Positions 1 to 10,751 of a DNA stretch of 64,000 nucleotides are shown here, in pieces (the first letter of the stretch is position 1; each line of letters starts with the position of its first letter). Position numbers and translations under genes: made by a program. The notes under the pieces are model-generated. The model was given only the letters and a program-made list of their open reading frames with translations, was not told the origin of the DNA and did not search any database. This DNA is from Brachypodium distachyon (Eukaryota; Streptophyta; Magnoliopsida; Poales; Poaceae), in contig NC_016135.3 of NCBI RefSeq assembly GCF_000005505.3, forward strand, positions 3,310,001 through 3,374,000, given 5' to 3'.

Positions 1-1007
1 TGTGCCTTCTGCCTTCATTTGGGCGTCCTACCTCCCTCCGACTCATAAGCGAAGCACAAAAATACGTCGAGGTAGGGCGAATTCGTATATAAGACATATA
101 ACACTAAATGTATATTTTATGATTGCAAAAATGTATTCTAATGTGTTTAGTTTCTATATTTTAATAATTCTTATAATGTTTTGTATTTTACATTCAATAT
201 TTGTATGGGTGCTTTTTTTTATCCACTTTAATATTGAACTAATTTTACATTTAATATTTGTAGTATCCGAACTCATATAAGTATAGACCGTCAAATGTGT
301 AATAATCTTAATGCTATATATATCTTTCTAATAATCCAATGTTTCACGGAATGATAGAACACATGGAAATGGATTATCAAATTAGTTCTTTATAAGAGTA
401 AATATATATTTATATTTTTTGTTTCCAGAAACATCTCCATACTTAAATACTTAAAAAAAAGATATTTGGATTTGCTGTATCTAAATCACATCACTATAGT
501 TAGGGATAAGTTGATTGTTCACCCGTTGGATGTACATTGATCGTTAAGATTCATAACAAACAGAAGGGAGTGGCTCCGATACTATCGACTAAGAAGAAAA
601 CATGTTGCTTAAAAAATCAGGCACTTCAGATATGGACACACCCATAGATATTTGGCACCCTAGTCACCAGGTCGAGCGAACGAGGAGGGGTCAGGCCCGA
701 GGGGATCGGTGAAGACTCCGAGACCTCAGACGATCTTTGCTGGCGGCGCCTTCTACCTCCTCCTCTACTTGTTGGCGCGCCACACGCTGAGAGGGTGGGA
801 CATGCTTGGAGAGGTGATCGTCGACGACGGCGGTTGCTAGCGGCAGCCACACTAGTAGAGAGGGAGAGAGATGTGAGGTTCATAGAGGAAAAAGAAACGA
901 CGTTGGCTCGTGATTGCTGGCAGTGACGGCACTAGAGGGGAGAAGAACATGGCCAGCGAGAGAACCGTCGCCACATAGATGATTTGGGGTGGGTGTGGGG
1001 AATAGTC
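1..1007. other. Intergenic, no gene recognised
   Basis: The first 600 bases are AT-rich with no coding signal. From about 640 to 1000 the DNA is GC-rich and gives overlapping low-complexity Arg/Ser-rich frames on several strands. None resembles a known protein or has splice support. Confidence 0.6.
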
Positions 1008-1500
1008 ATGGCCATTAGGCCGAGTTTTTTTAGGCCGGCCCGAGGCACGTGAAAAAAGCACGGCCCGGACCAAATCGTGCCGGGCCAGGCACGAAGCCTA
1101 CCACGTGCCAGGCATTTTTTAGGGATTCCAGCCCATGGGCCGGCACGAGCACGGTACGCAAAGCACCGAGACGAGCCTGGCACGGCACGAAAAGCACGAC
1201 ACGAAAACAAGCCGATTTTAATTTTTTAAAATATTTTATATGTGTTTTCAAGTGTTTTTTTAATCTTTACAGAATTTTTCGTTTAAAAATGCCCCGAACG
1301 GGCCGAAACAGCCCGAACGTACACAGCTCAGGCCTTCGTGCTTTCAGGCTGTAGGCCAGATCCGAAATGACTACATACCAGGCCTTATTTTTTTATCAAA
1401 CTCGTGGACCATGACACGGCACGATTTCATTTCGTCCCACCGTACCGGGCCGTCTCCGTCTCGTGCCCGGGCCGTGCCGGGTCGGTCCGTTGGCCAGGAT
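1008..1500. repeat. GC-rich repeat, possibly decayed hAT-type element ends
   Basis: Many degenerate copies of GGCACG, CGGGCC and GCCCGAA occur in both orientations around an AT-rich core at about 1205-1290. Clustered subterminal motifs of this kind are seen in plant hAT elements. The outer sequences TGGCCATTAGGCCGA (about 1008) and the reverse complement of the segment ending near 1498 look like imperfect inverted ends. No clear 8-bp target duplication was found, so the family is a guess. Confidence 0.35.
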
Positions 1501-1634
1501 CAGTGGGGAACAACCGAACAAGATGTGAAATGGGAAATTTTCGCTAAAAAAAAAGACGTGAAATGGGAAAGGAAGAGGATAACGTGGAATTCGAAATGTG
1601 CCCTTCGGACGAGAGGTCAGACAGACTTGGAAGC

Positions 1635-4050
1635 ATGAACCCCGTCGCTTGTATTCGTCTTCGAGCGAGCGCCGCCGCCCCTGCCTTCCCATCCCGCTGC
1701 CGAGCAGCGCCCCAGCCCCCTCGCTCCGTCTCTCGTCTTCCTCCTCGTGCGAGCGCCTCCACCGCAGGTATCTATCTCGTCGCCCTACCTTGCCCTACCG
1801 GGTCCTCCGCCCTTGCTCCGACCCATATTACTTCTTGTTGATTTAGTATAAACTTGTACAGTATGGGTCGGAGGGAGTAGCATTTTTCCTTCCAGAAAAT
1901 TGGGCGTCCAACTGAAACACATTGTCCACGCAAGATGTGATAATGCATTCAGGTGGTAGGATTTAGAAGTAGAATGCAGTTTGTCTGAATGTTGGAAATA
2001 CAAAACTAATGGATTACTACTTTCTTACAACTAGGCCGGCTAGGACAATGGATGCAGTACCAAAGATGTTTGACACGTTTATTACATGCGTACAGGTGGT
2101 ATGGCAAAAAGAAGGAGACTGCTGTTGGTTCCTGCAATTAGTATCGCCATTGGTTCCTTTCAGTACAGTCTTGAGAAGGGGTCAGCAAAAGCTGAATTTA
2201 CTGATAGTAAGTCTTCAACCAGTATCCACCCTGTTTAATATAGACAGGTTCTTCTCTACCATAACAGATATGCTTTGAAGCTATAGTTATCCCGAATGCT
2301 CTGCTGACATAATTAATGTTGGATTCCGATCTGCCATGTTGACATTGTAGAAGAGAGGCCAGTTGTTAGACTAAAATGATTTTACCTCAAGGATCTCATC
2401 CTCAAATCTTTTCTTTGCATATTTGTATACAATTTTTTAGTTGGTCTCTTTGCAGAACAGAAAAATCTTTCAAGTGTAACAGCAACAGCGAGGCTGGTAT
2501 ATATACCTAACTGCTGCTCGGTGAATTGTGTTTAAGTATATCAAAATTTCCAATCAGAACTCATAGAAGCACTTTAAAAAATGCAATCATGCCTTACTCT
2601 TTGGTATTACAATTTTAGTGCCAGCGCTTCGTGGGAAGGATTATGGGAAGACGAAAATGAGTTATCCAGATTACACTGAAACAGAATCAGGCCTCCAGTA
2701 CAAGGTGCTTACACGGCCATTCAATGATTTGGACACAATGTTCACATGATCAGACTTGTTAAGTTCATAATTCTCATAACAAATTACAGGATTTGCGGGT
2801 AGGGGATGGCCCATCCCCAAAGAAGGGAGAGACAGTAGTGGTGAGTTACAAGCAGTCAAGCATGGCCTTTGCACTGGACCTGTAGCTAGTTTTATTTTGT
2901 TTCATCTGTACTTTATGTAGCATGTTCTTTTTTTGTTATTTGTTGAGGTGTGCCAACCATGATGTGGATTTGGGTTTTTGAATGCGCATCAGATTGATTG
3001 GGACGGGTATACAATTGGATACTATGGTCGCATTTTCGAAGCTCGAAACAAGACAAAAGGGGGTTCTTTTGAGGTACAAAATGCTGCCTTTAGATGATAA
3101 AAAGATGAGTCCTCAGCTCCCTTAGAACTATAAAATAGACATCCTTTTAAATATAAACTGAGTTATTCCTTCAGTTTGACCAACGCCCGCATTTTGTATT
3201 CAAATTACAGGGCGGTGATAAGGAATTCTTCAAGTTTAAGGTTGGATCAGGACAGGTGATTTTCTAATTAGGCACTGGTAGCACTCAAGTACTCAACTAG
3301 TTTTCTTATGCTCCCACTAGGCAAATTCTGGTACTTCATAATATAATTTTTGGTAGAATGCTTTATTGCCATGTTCATAATCCATATTTGTGTTTCCATA
3401 TCCATGTTGTCTGACTGATACTGGTTCTTGAATAACATTACCATGCTTGTGCATAGTAAGTAATTCTTATTCACTGACAAACGTTCCTACCTGTAATTAC
3501 AATTTATTCCTCCAATCCTAAATTCTCGTCGTAACAACGACAAGAATTTAGGATCGGAGGATGTTTCCATTCTTTGCTGCGGTACTGTGTACGCTGAGCT
3601 ACACCGTTTGACTTAGTTACTTTCTGACAAATAGCATTCTTAACAACGTCAATTAGGTCATACCAGCTTTTGAGGAGGCTATGACAGGCATGCGTCCAGG
3701 TGGAGTTAGAAGGTAAGCTGTCCCCAATTTCTGTAACCACAATTTCGATGTATTAACACACTTCTAAACGTACTATGGATGGTTCACACTTCAGGATAAT
3801 AGTACCACCGGATATCGGTTACCCAGATAATGACTTGAACAAGTTAGGACCAAAACCAACAACATTCTCGGTAATAGTTTATCCCTGAATATACTAGTTT
3901 TTCTATAATTTTGATGATTAGATCACATAACAGTTCTTTTCTTTTTTACAGGGACAAAGGGCACTTGATTTTGTTCTGAGAAATCAAGGGTTAATAGATA
4001 AAACTCTCCTGTTTGACATCGAGCTTATCAGGATAATTCCAACACAATAA
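1635..4050 (+). CDS. FKBP19: FKBP-type peptidyl-prolyl isomerase, thylakoid lumen (FKBP19-like)
   Basis: Nine exons join in frame with GT-AG introns: 1635-1767, 2096-2206, 2619-2704, 2790-2840, 2993-3073, 3211-3255, 3657-3712, 3795-3870, 3952-4050. This gives 245 residues; plant FKBP19 proteins are about 250. The first about 45 residues are Ser/Arg/Pro-rich like a chloroplast transit peptide. An RRR motif at residues 50-52, a hydrophobic stretch and AKA at 75-77 make a typical twin-arginine lumen signal. The FKBP domain fills the rest, with VIDWDGYTIGYYGRIFEARN and the C-terminal RALDFVLRNQGLIDKTLLFD characteristic of the FKBP19 subgroup. The start at 1635 is chosen because it gives the transit peptide and the right phase into exon 2. 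All splice phases agree and no lesion is seen, so it looks functional. Its known family role is in lumenal protein folding. The exact start is the least certain part. Confidence 0.93.
1817..1878. mobile_element. Short Stowaway-like MITE in FKBP19 intron 1
   Basis: CTCCGACCCATA near 1817 is the reverse complement of TATGGGTCGGAG near 1862-1873, followed by GGAGTA. The ends resemble the Stowaway terminal repeat. It lies inside the intron between exons 1 and 2. Confidence 0.6.
3508..3562. mobile_element. Foldback Stowaway MITE in FKBP19 intron 6
   Basis: CTCCAATCCTAAATTCTCGTCG is followed after about six bases by its near-perfect complement CGACAAGAATTTAGGATCGGAG, forming a hairpin about 50 bp long. 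This is a minimal, almost loopless Stowaway copy. It lies about 95 bp upstream of exon 7. Confidence 0.7.
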
Positions 4051-4354
4051 ATACAAGGTTCCTTCCTTGGAAAGTGAGTATGTGTTGCACAAATGTGCAA
4101 TTTTTATTCTCTCGTTTGTCCTGTTCAACTCAATAAATTGTCAGGAGCATGTATTGTTGCAGGGTATTTTGATGAATATTTCGAGGAGAGGAGTACAACT
4201 TTTCAGAATCGAAAGAAATCTTTGGAACATCGACCGATATGTAAATATATACCATTTATTTTAGTACCAAAAAAAACATATGTACATCCAACTGCGATTT
4301 TTTTTCTAGGATATCCACAGTTTCATCTTTCTCTTTGTAGCATTTTTCTACACT

Positions 4355-4360
4355 AATAAA
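4355..4360 (+). terminator. Candidate poly(A) signal of FKBP19
   Basis: AATAAA lies about 305 bases after the FKBP19 stop codon in an AT-rich 3' region. It is the best match to the canonical signal nearby; plant signals are loose, so other sites may be used. Confidence 0.4.
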
Positions 4361-5098
4361 AGCATATTTTGAATGAATCGTTTATAAGTGGAGCCAATTG
4401 GCTTAATACTTATTCTGCGCAGGTTTCATCACAGTAACAATTCTCTTCTGAAACTGATGTGGCAATTCCTGCTTTTTTTTATTGTATTTTGAATGCTAAC
4501 TATAGTGGTGATAACTCTCTTCTTGTAAAGTACAAGCTGCTTTTTTTCAGTGCCACAGTATATCTAATGTTGAGTACGGAGTAGTAGATATTGGAATAAG
4601 GAAGATGTATTATACCTAGCGCCGTATAATATAACTTGAGCTTTTGTAGCTTATCGTTATACAGGACTGTACATACGCCCTATAATTATCCGACAACTCA
4701 TCTGCAAAAAAAAAAGAAACCCGATAACTCTCTTGTAAAATTTACTACACGACCTTCTGTCCAGTGTTTGGTAAAACAGGATGAAGGTGCAATTAAACCA
4801 GTCTATCTAATCCCAGGCTGCAAAGCCTGCATGAGGAATAATAGTGTCTCCAGATCTCCTAAATAAGTATCGGACTCCAATAAGTATTGGGAGTGATAAA
4901 GAAACATTAAGATAATGTCGTTAACACCAATGTTAAGCAAGAATTGAACTATTTGAGTAAATAAAGGAACCTTAGCTTGACCACCTTGTAATGTTATTCC
5001 GCTCGTGTAATAACTGAGCTGTCAGTAGATCAATTGATCTACTTGATCTACTGTCTTTCCCTTCAAAAAAAACTGAGCTGTCCATGCATTTTAACATA
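4361..5098. other. Intergenic, with a duplicated segment at its end
   Basis: No gene is recognised. The sequence from about 5021 (TGTCAGTAGATCAATTGATC) is repeated, diverged, from about 5140 inside the following MITE. Confidence 0.5.
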
Positions 5099-5268
5099 CT
5101 CCCTCCGTCCAGAATGAACTGACGTGGATTTGTATAGGGCTGTCAGGAGATCAATTGATCTACTGTGTTTCCCTAAAAAGAACTGAGTTGTCCGTTCATT
5201 CTAACATACTCCCTCCGTCCCGAATGAACTTATACAAATCCACGTCAGTTAATTCAGGACGGAGGGAG
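5099..5268. mobile_element. Stowaway MITE containing a duplicated flank
   Basis: The left end (CTCCCTCCGTCC, then GAACTGACGTGGATTTGTATA) is the reverse complement of the right end (TATACAAATCCACGTCAGTT to GGACGGAGGGAG). TA lies on both sides at 5097-5098 and 5269-5270. A third CTCCCTCCGTCC at 5209-5220 also pairs with the right end, making a 60-bp hairpin. The middle repeats the sequence just left of the element. Confidence 0.8.
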
Positions 5269-5909
5269 TACGAGATACAGAAGAAAATGGACCAAAATAG
5301 CTCGAGTTTAGCAGCATTTTTACTAAGCTAGAGATTTTGACTCCCATGCCTGAAAGCTCTTCGGGTATTGCAAATCGATAACCTCGTGGGGTACGTTTCA
5401 ATTGAAAGCTTCTCAAGCCGAGGAAATATCATGAATTCACTTCGGGTTTCGTAGAACATCACAGTCCCAACATATAGTATTTTTTTAGAATTTTTTTGAA
5501 ACTTCTAAACGTGGTTTTTATGGAGTTTGAACGGTTTGCACCGAATGAGGTTTTCACCGGATACTTCGCCTATTTGAAAACTCTCAAGATATTTCAATTC
5601 CAAAACCTTCAACTGAGGGAACACCTAATCCCTATTATATTTGGATACTGCGTCCAATGAATTCTTGCAAGGTTGCACCCAGTTAGTAGAGTATTAACTA
5701 ATATCCTTCTAACCCGCAAAAAAAAAAAACTAATATCCTTCTAAATACCTATTTGGATAGGCATATGATTTTGATATACTTTTGAACAACAGGTGACCCG
5801 GACAAAAAAAAGGTTTAATCAATGTCCTACTAAATGCGTATAATTTGGATAAGCATCATTCCAATTAATACTTTCCTGCCCATGTTGCCAAAAGTGAGAG
5901 TGCAACATC

Positions 5910-5917
5910 TATTTAAG
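5910..5917 (+). promoter_or_regulatory. TATA box of cystatin copy 1
   Basis: TATTTAAG lies 67 bases before the ATG in a block (CATCTATTTAAGCGCCCTCA) that is identical upstream of cystatin copy 2. Position and conservation support a core promoter element. Confidence 0.65.
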
Positions 5918-5983
5918 CGCCCTCATCCCACTTGTCTTGGACACCTTATCTTGACTATCTAAAACCAATCCAAAGAAATAAAT

Positions 5984-6382
5984 ATGAGGATCTCTACTAG
6001 CTTCTTCCTCGTTGCCGCTGTTGGGATGATCTACGCCATTGCTGCCACGCCAGCCGCCACAGGCTGTGATGTCCCATTTGGGGACCAATCTAGGACAGCC
6101 GGGATTGTCGGCGCATGGGAGCCAATCAAGAACGTGAATGACCCACACATCCAGATGCTAGGCGGCTGGGCGGTGTCGGAGTATGGCAACCACGCCAACT
6201 GCAGGCTGAAGTTCCACAGGGTGGTGAGGGGCAGGCAGCAGTACGTGTCCGGGGCGGAATACGAGCTCATCATCGATGCGTCGCCGGAGCTGGTAGGAAG
6301 GAAAGAGGGCTGGTACAAGGCGGTGGTTTATGAGCAGGGTTGGTCCAACGTTCGCCACCTCGTCTCCTTCAGCAGGGCCTAG
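5984..6382 (+). CDS. Secreted cystatin-like cysteine protease inhibitor, copy 1
   Basis: A single-exon gene of 132 residues. Residues 1-26 form a signal peptide ending in an Ala-rich stretch. The mature part matches the phytocystatin fold: a GG pair at 60-61, GGWAVSEYGN in place of the plant LARFAV helix motif, the reactive loop QYVSG at 86-90 (QxVxG), and a second-loop GW at 119-120 where PW is usual. Such proteins bind papain-like proteases outside the cell or in the vacuole. Cys28 and Cys73 are conserved in all three copies and are unusual for phytocystatins. The gene is intact with a TATA box upstream. Compared with copies 2 and 3, residues 104-110 differ most. Confidence 0.9.
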   Translation: MRISTSFFLVAAVGMIYAIAATPAATGCDVPFGDQSRTAGIVGAWEPIKNVNDPHIQMLGGWAVSEYGNHANCRLKFHRVVRGRQQYVSGAEYELIIDASPELVGRKEGWYKAVVYEQGWSNVRHLVSFSRA

Positions 6383-6596
6383 GAATGATAATTGTGTTTT
6401 GGATCTCTTTGGCTGTTTAATCCAATAACAATAATAATAATAATTGATCGATCCTTTCGTTTGTCACATGTTCTGTGGAAACGCTAGCTAGTGGCTACAA
6501 GTCTTTAGAAAGTGAAATATAATTAAAAAAACAAATATGGGAACTATGTGAATCTTTTATCTATTATATGCTAAAAACATACGATGGGTTAAAAAA

Positions 6597-7790
6597 AGAT
6601 ATCCACAAAAGGGGCACAAAATGACCAAAAAAGGGGACACCGTGCAACCAAATAAACCAAAAAACCGATCACCCAAAGGGCGAAAATTGGGCACCCAATC
6701 ACCTGCCCTAACACAAACGTTGCTCTCAATCGGGAATCACTTAGCTTCCACCACAAACACGTAGAAAATCTGCCCTAATAGCAGCAAATTTGCCAACCAA
6801 AAGCACTACCAGCCCGTTTGGCCACCACCATAAATGAAATGAAATCCAATTCTTGATAGGAGGACTTCATTTGGTTGAATTTGAATTCCCTGTTCAGAAA
6901 TCATGTTTGTCTACCACATGAATTTGTAGAGTGATAGACAATTCCAGAAAAATGATGGCTTTTGAAGAGGAATTGGAGTTAGTTATGGTGCAATTGTATG
7001 GAATTTGAGATTGAATTTCTCTGGCCAATTCTGTGCTAACCAAACAAGTTCGTTTCTGGAATTTAAAATGAATCAAGAATTCTAGTTCCAAATGATGAGT
7101 GCCAAACGAGTTCTAAAAGTCCCGTCCCAAAATCAACCAAAATAGCCACCGCATTTCGATGGGAATCAACAACCAAACTGAAACAAAAATACCACCGGAA
7201 TCGCACACAAAATAATAACAAAAATCACATCCGAAATCTACCAATCCACCAAAAAACATCAATTAACCAGACCAAATATGCCACCGAAATTCAGTAGAAG
7301 TTGCGAACAAAACCAACATAAATCATCACCAAACCCACCACAACCCGTTAGCTACCTGAATTGCACGAATCAAACCTATTGATCTGCCCAATCGCGGTAT
7401 ACATACAAAGGTGATTCTACATCGACCAAAAAATGCTGAGAATAACAAACTTGTCAAGCGCATGGATCATGGATGAATGTCAAAAATACCGAATTAGCCG
7501 CGTGCCATTCGCCTGTCACCGGTCTAAATCGCTTGAGATCCGAACCGTTCACCGTGAAACATATATAGGCGATGCAGGAGCAAGCGATATATAGCGATGA
7601 TAAAGAACAATGCAAGAAATGCGGGTGCATAAATGGAGCCGTACCTCGGTAGTCGTATGGAGGAGAGAGCTAGAGCAATTGGGCAGGAAGGTGATGCAAA
7701 AGAGGGTTGTTTCGGCTAAGAGTCAAAACTGGGCTTTCAAACAGGCAGGGCCTAATTAAGTTTAGGTTTACAGCTGTAAGCATTGAATAT
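6597..7790 (-). mobile_element. Probable non-autonomous Helitron-related insertion
   Basis: Similarity between the 3' flanks of cystatin copies 1 and 3 stops near 6590. From there ACAAAAGGGGCAC, TGACCA and CAACCAAATAAA match the left edge of the large Helitron near 25737-25780. The plus strand is strongly A+C-rich, as inside that Helitron. The right boundary is not clear and no gene is seen. A separate MITE is nested at 6811-7114. Confidence 0.4.
6811..7114. mobile_element. MITE with CGTTTGGC-type ends
   Basis: AGCCCGTTTGGC at the left pairs with GCCAAACGAGTTCT at the right. The interior holds paired ATGAAAT/ATTTCAT and GAATTC-type segments and encodes nothing. The superfamily is uncertain because no clear target duplication was found. 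Confidence 0.55.
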
Positions 7791-7810
7791 ATGATCATTC
7801 GTATAATATT

Positions 7811-8068
7811 CATCTGTTTGTAAATATAAGTTGCTCTATCTTTATTCTAAAGTCAATTTTCTTAAAGTTTGCCCAAGTTTTATAGAAAATCTGTCAACAC
7901 CTGCAACTCTAAATTAGTTTTATTAAATCTATTATATGGTGTATATCTTCATAGTATACGTATCTGATATTGTAAATATTAGTACCTTTTTTTTATATAT
8001 TTGACCAATCTTTAAAATGTTTGACTTAGGACAAAGCAACGGCATCTTATATTTACAAACGGAGGTAC
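7811..8068. mobile_element. Stowaway-type MITE, diverged
   Basis: CTGTTTGTAAATATAAG at the left is complementary to CTTATATTTACAAACGGAGG at the right, followed by TA. The right end is the standard grass Stowaway terminus; the left has decayed. Confidence 0.65.
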
Positions 8069-8256
8069 TAGGCCGGCTGGGTGGGATGTAGAGGCGGCGG
8101 TGGGGCTGGGGCGGAATGTGGATGTGGCAGCTGAGGAGAACAATGGGGAGGGAAGAAGAATCAACGAAGTGAAAGAGGTTGCACAAGAAAAACGGTCACA
8201 TCAGCCATGCAGGCTGAGTGGCCTCTTTTTACCTCTGGGCTGCAGGTACTAGCTAA

Positions 8257-8416
8257 CAGTGGCAGATCTAGGATTGTCCAATGCGTGGGGCTAAACTAGA
8301 TCAAGCATGAAAACCTAGGGCTAATCCTTTGCTAGCTAAATTTTTTTTGCCAAATCACTAATGATTTGTACATGTATTAGCTATCCCTAGTTACCCTAGG
8401 TGTGGTTCCGCCCCTG
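8257..8416. mobile_element. hAT-type MITE
   Basis: CAGTGGCAGATCTAGG at the left pairs imperfectly with GTGTGGTTCCGCCCCTG at the right. The eight bases outside each end, CTAGCTAA (8249-8256) and CTTGCCAA (8417-8424), agree at six positions, as expected for an old 8-bp hAT target duplication. Confidence 0.55.
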
Positions 8417-8759
8417 CTTGCCAAGGCTCAGGAAATCAAACACCTCCAAATTTGCATTGCGGGTGTGGACTAGATGCAGTGCAGACACCCAAGCACCCCC
8501 AAAACGAAAGCATTGAAATACCTCATGTGTGACTCATTTGAAGAATCAAATGTTTCTCTTTGAAATTTTAGCAAATGGAAAAACCTTTACATGTGCAGAC
8601 ACCCAAGCACCCCCAAAACGAAAGCATTGTGGAGGTTAGGGAAGGTCGATTGACAACGCTGTCAATTTTCTGCAGTCAATAATAAACAACTTCTCAAGCT
8701 GAGGAAACATTATTTCTTCTCCTTCCACTGACTACCATACATGAAAGCTCTTCGGGTAT

Positions 8760-8819
8760 GGTTGTTTGCATCGATTGATACAGAGGCCGGGGGGTCTCCC
8801 TCTTTTTCGAAAAAAAAAT
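8760..8819 (+). mobile_element. 60-bp 3' tail of an L1-type LINE
   Basis: GCATCGATTGAT, then GAGGCCGGGG, CTCCCTCTTTTTCG and a poly-A run match the last 60 bases of the long LINE ending at 25033. The insertion is flanked by perfect 18-bp repeats TGAAAGCTCTTCGGGTAT at 8742-8759 and 8820-8837. It is an extremely 5'-truncated reverse-transcribed copy. Confidence 0.88.
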
Positions 8820-9216
8820 TGAAAGCTCTTCGGGTATTGCAATTCCACAACCTTGTAGGGCATGTTTCAGTTGAAAGTTTCTCAAGCCGATGAAATATTA
8901 TGTATTCCCTTTACGGTTCCTTCGACTGACTTCTATCTTCGAAAACTCTCTAGATCTTTCAATTCCAGAACTTTCGATGTTAATTTCTCCGCAAAAATAA
9001 TAATTCAATTGCCGGGACCTGCTCAATGCCTACTATATTTGGATACTGCATACAATTAATTCTTGCACCCAGTCAATAACTGTTGAATAATTTCCTTCTA
9101 AAATGCCAATTTAGATAGGTATGCAATTAACTGCAGAGTAACAGATGACCCGGAAAAAGAAGGTTGCAATCAATGTCCTTCTAATCATGGTGACAAAAGT
9201 CATAGTGCTATGCATC

Positions 9217-9224
9217 TATTTAAG
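9217..9224 (+). promoter_or_regulatory. TATA box of cystatin copy 2
   Basis: TATTTAAG lies 85 bases before the ATG at 9309, in the same CATCTATTTAAGCGCCCTCA context as copy 1. Confidence 0.65.
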
Positions 9225-9308
9225 CGCCCTCATCTCATTTTCGTTGGACACCAGACATCCCCACATAAACCAACTGACCTTGCCTACCTCAAACTGACCC
9301 AAAGAAAG

Positions 9309-9707
9309 ATGAGGATCTCTACTAGCTTCCTCCTCGTCGCCGCTGCCGGGATCATCTACGCCATTGCTGCCGTGCCAGCCGCCACAGGCTGCGACGTCCC
9401 ATTTGAGGACCAATCTAGGACAGCTGGGCTTGTAGGCGCATGGGTGCCAATCGGGAACGTGAATGATCCACACATCCAGATGCTGGGCGGCTGGGCGGTG
9501 TCGGAGTACGGCAACCGCGCCAACTGCAGGCTGAAGTTCCACAGGGTGGTGAGCGGCAGGCGGCAGGTCGTGTCTGGGACGAACTATGAGCTCATCATCG
9601 ATGCGTCGCCGGAGCTGGGAGGAGGGAAAGATGGTAGGTACAAGGCGGTGGTTTATGAGCAGGGCTGGTCCAATGTTCGCAACCTCGTTTCATTCAGCAG
9701 GGCCTAG
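9309..9707 (+). CDS. Secreted cystatin-like cysteine protease inhibitor, copy 2
   Basis: 132 residues with the same layout as copy 1. The start at 9309 is chosen over an upstream in-frame ATG at 9210 because it matches the other copies and gives the signal peptide MRISTSFLLVAAAG. The 9210 codon also precedes the TATA box. The reactive loop is QVVSG, the closest of the three to the canonical QVVAG. GGWAVSEYGN, GW in the second loop and the extra Cys pair are kept. The gene is intact. Its upstream region repeats that of copy 1 apart from the LINE-tail insertion. Confidence 0.9.
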   Translation: MRISTSFLLVAAAGIIYAIAAVPAATGCDVPFEDQSRTAGLVGAWVPIGNVNDPHIQMLGGWAVSEYGNRANCRLKFHRVVSGRRQVVSGTNYELIIDASPELGGGKDGRYKAVVYEQGWSNVRNLVSFSRA

Positions 9708-10289
9708 GAGTTATAATTGTGTTCTGGAAATTATGAATAATCTCTTTTGATGTTTAGTCCAATGACAATAATAATTGATCCATCCTTTCGTTTGTCATGT
9801 GTTTTGTGGAAACGCTGGCTAGCTTGTAGCTACCCGTCTTTCACTATTTTTTCTCTCTAAAAAGAGGACGTTTTTTGTCCTTGCATCAATAGCTGCACAC
9901 AGCCATAATATTATTGAAGTCTCAAAAATTGAAGAGATCTCAGTTATTACAACTCAAAGTGACAACATATAAGATGAGAATAAAACATATTCCTCCTAGC
10001 CTAACACCTCAGTACTCGTCAAAACGACCCCAAAAGCAGCTGAGAGAGAGAGAAAGCGAGAGAGAGAGCTCGGTTCCCCAAATCCAAGAAACACCCAACT
10101 CTCATAGCCAGAAGTCCAAGACCATTCACCTTCCTAGGTTGCTTGGTAGCCGGCATCAACGTAATGGACACCGCCACATTGCCTTCACTGTAAAAAAAAA
10201 ACTAATACCCTTCTAAATGCCTATTTGCGTACGCATATGATTTGGATATTCTTTTGAACAACAAGCGACCCAGACAAAAAAAAATTTAG
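9708..10289. other. Spacer between cystatin copies 2 and 3
   Basis: No gene is recognised. The first about 120 bases are conserved cystatin 3' flank. 10035-10070 holds a short GA-rich run. 10195-10280 matches the sequence about 245-165 bp upstream of copy 1. Confidence 0.5.
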
Positions 10290-10355
10290 AGCCATCATCC
10301 CACTTGTGTTGGACACCTGACCTTGACTACCTCAAACCGATCCAAAGAAACAAAG

Positions 10356-10751
10356 ATGAGGATCTCTAGCTTCTTCCTCGTCGCCGCTGCCGGGATCATC
10401 TACGCCATTGCTGCTGCTCCAGCCGCCACAGGCTGCGTTGTCCCATTTAGGGACCAATTTAGGACAGCTGGGACTGTCAGCGCATGGGAGCCAATTGGGA
10501 ACGTGAATGATCCACACATCCAGATGCTGGGCGGCTGGGCGGTGTTGGAATACGGCAACGGCGCCAACTGCAGGCTGAAGTTCCACAGGGTGGTGAGGGG
10601 CAGGCAGCAGTACGTGTCCGGGGCGGACCACGAGCTCATCATCGATGCGTCGCCGGAGCTGGGAGGAGGGAAAGAGGGCAGGTACAAGGTCGTGGTTTAT
10701 GAGCAGGGCTGGTCCAACGTTCGCAACCTCGTCTCCTTCAGCAGGGCCTAG
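10356..10751 (+). CDS. Secreted cystatin-like cysteine protease inhibitor, copy 3
   Basis: 131 residues, one Thr shorter in the signal peptide than the others. An in-frame upstream ATG at 10323 is set aside because the sequence before 10356 aligns with the non-coding leader of copies 1 and 2. The reactive loop is QYVSG; GGWAVLEYGN has Leu for Ser; the extra Cys pair is kept. The coding sequence is intact, but the TATA block present in copies 1 and 2 is missing upstream, so expression may be reduced or changed. Confidence 0.88.
   Translation: MRISSFFLVAAAGIIYAIAAAPAATGCVVPFRDQFRTAGTVSAWEPIGNVNDPHIQMLGGWAVLEYGNGANCRLKFHRVVRGRQQYVSGADHELIIDASPELGGGKEGRYKVVVYEQGWSNVRNLVSFSRA

Noticed and set aside
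626..1354. Several overlapping Arg/Ser/Gly-rich frames
   Set aside because: They lie in GC-rich repeat DNA, overlap on both strands and match no family; no splice or promoter support.
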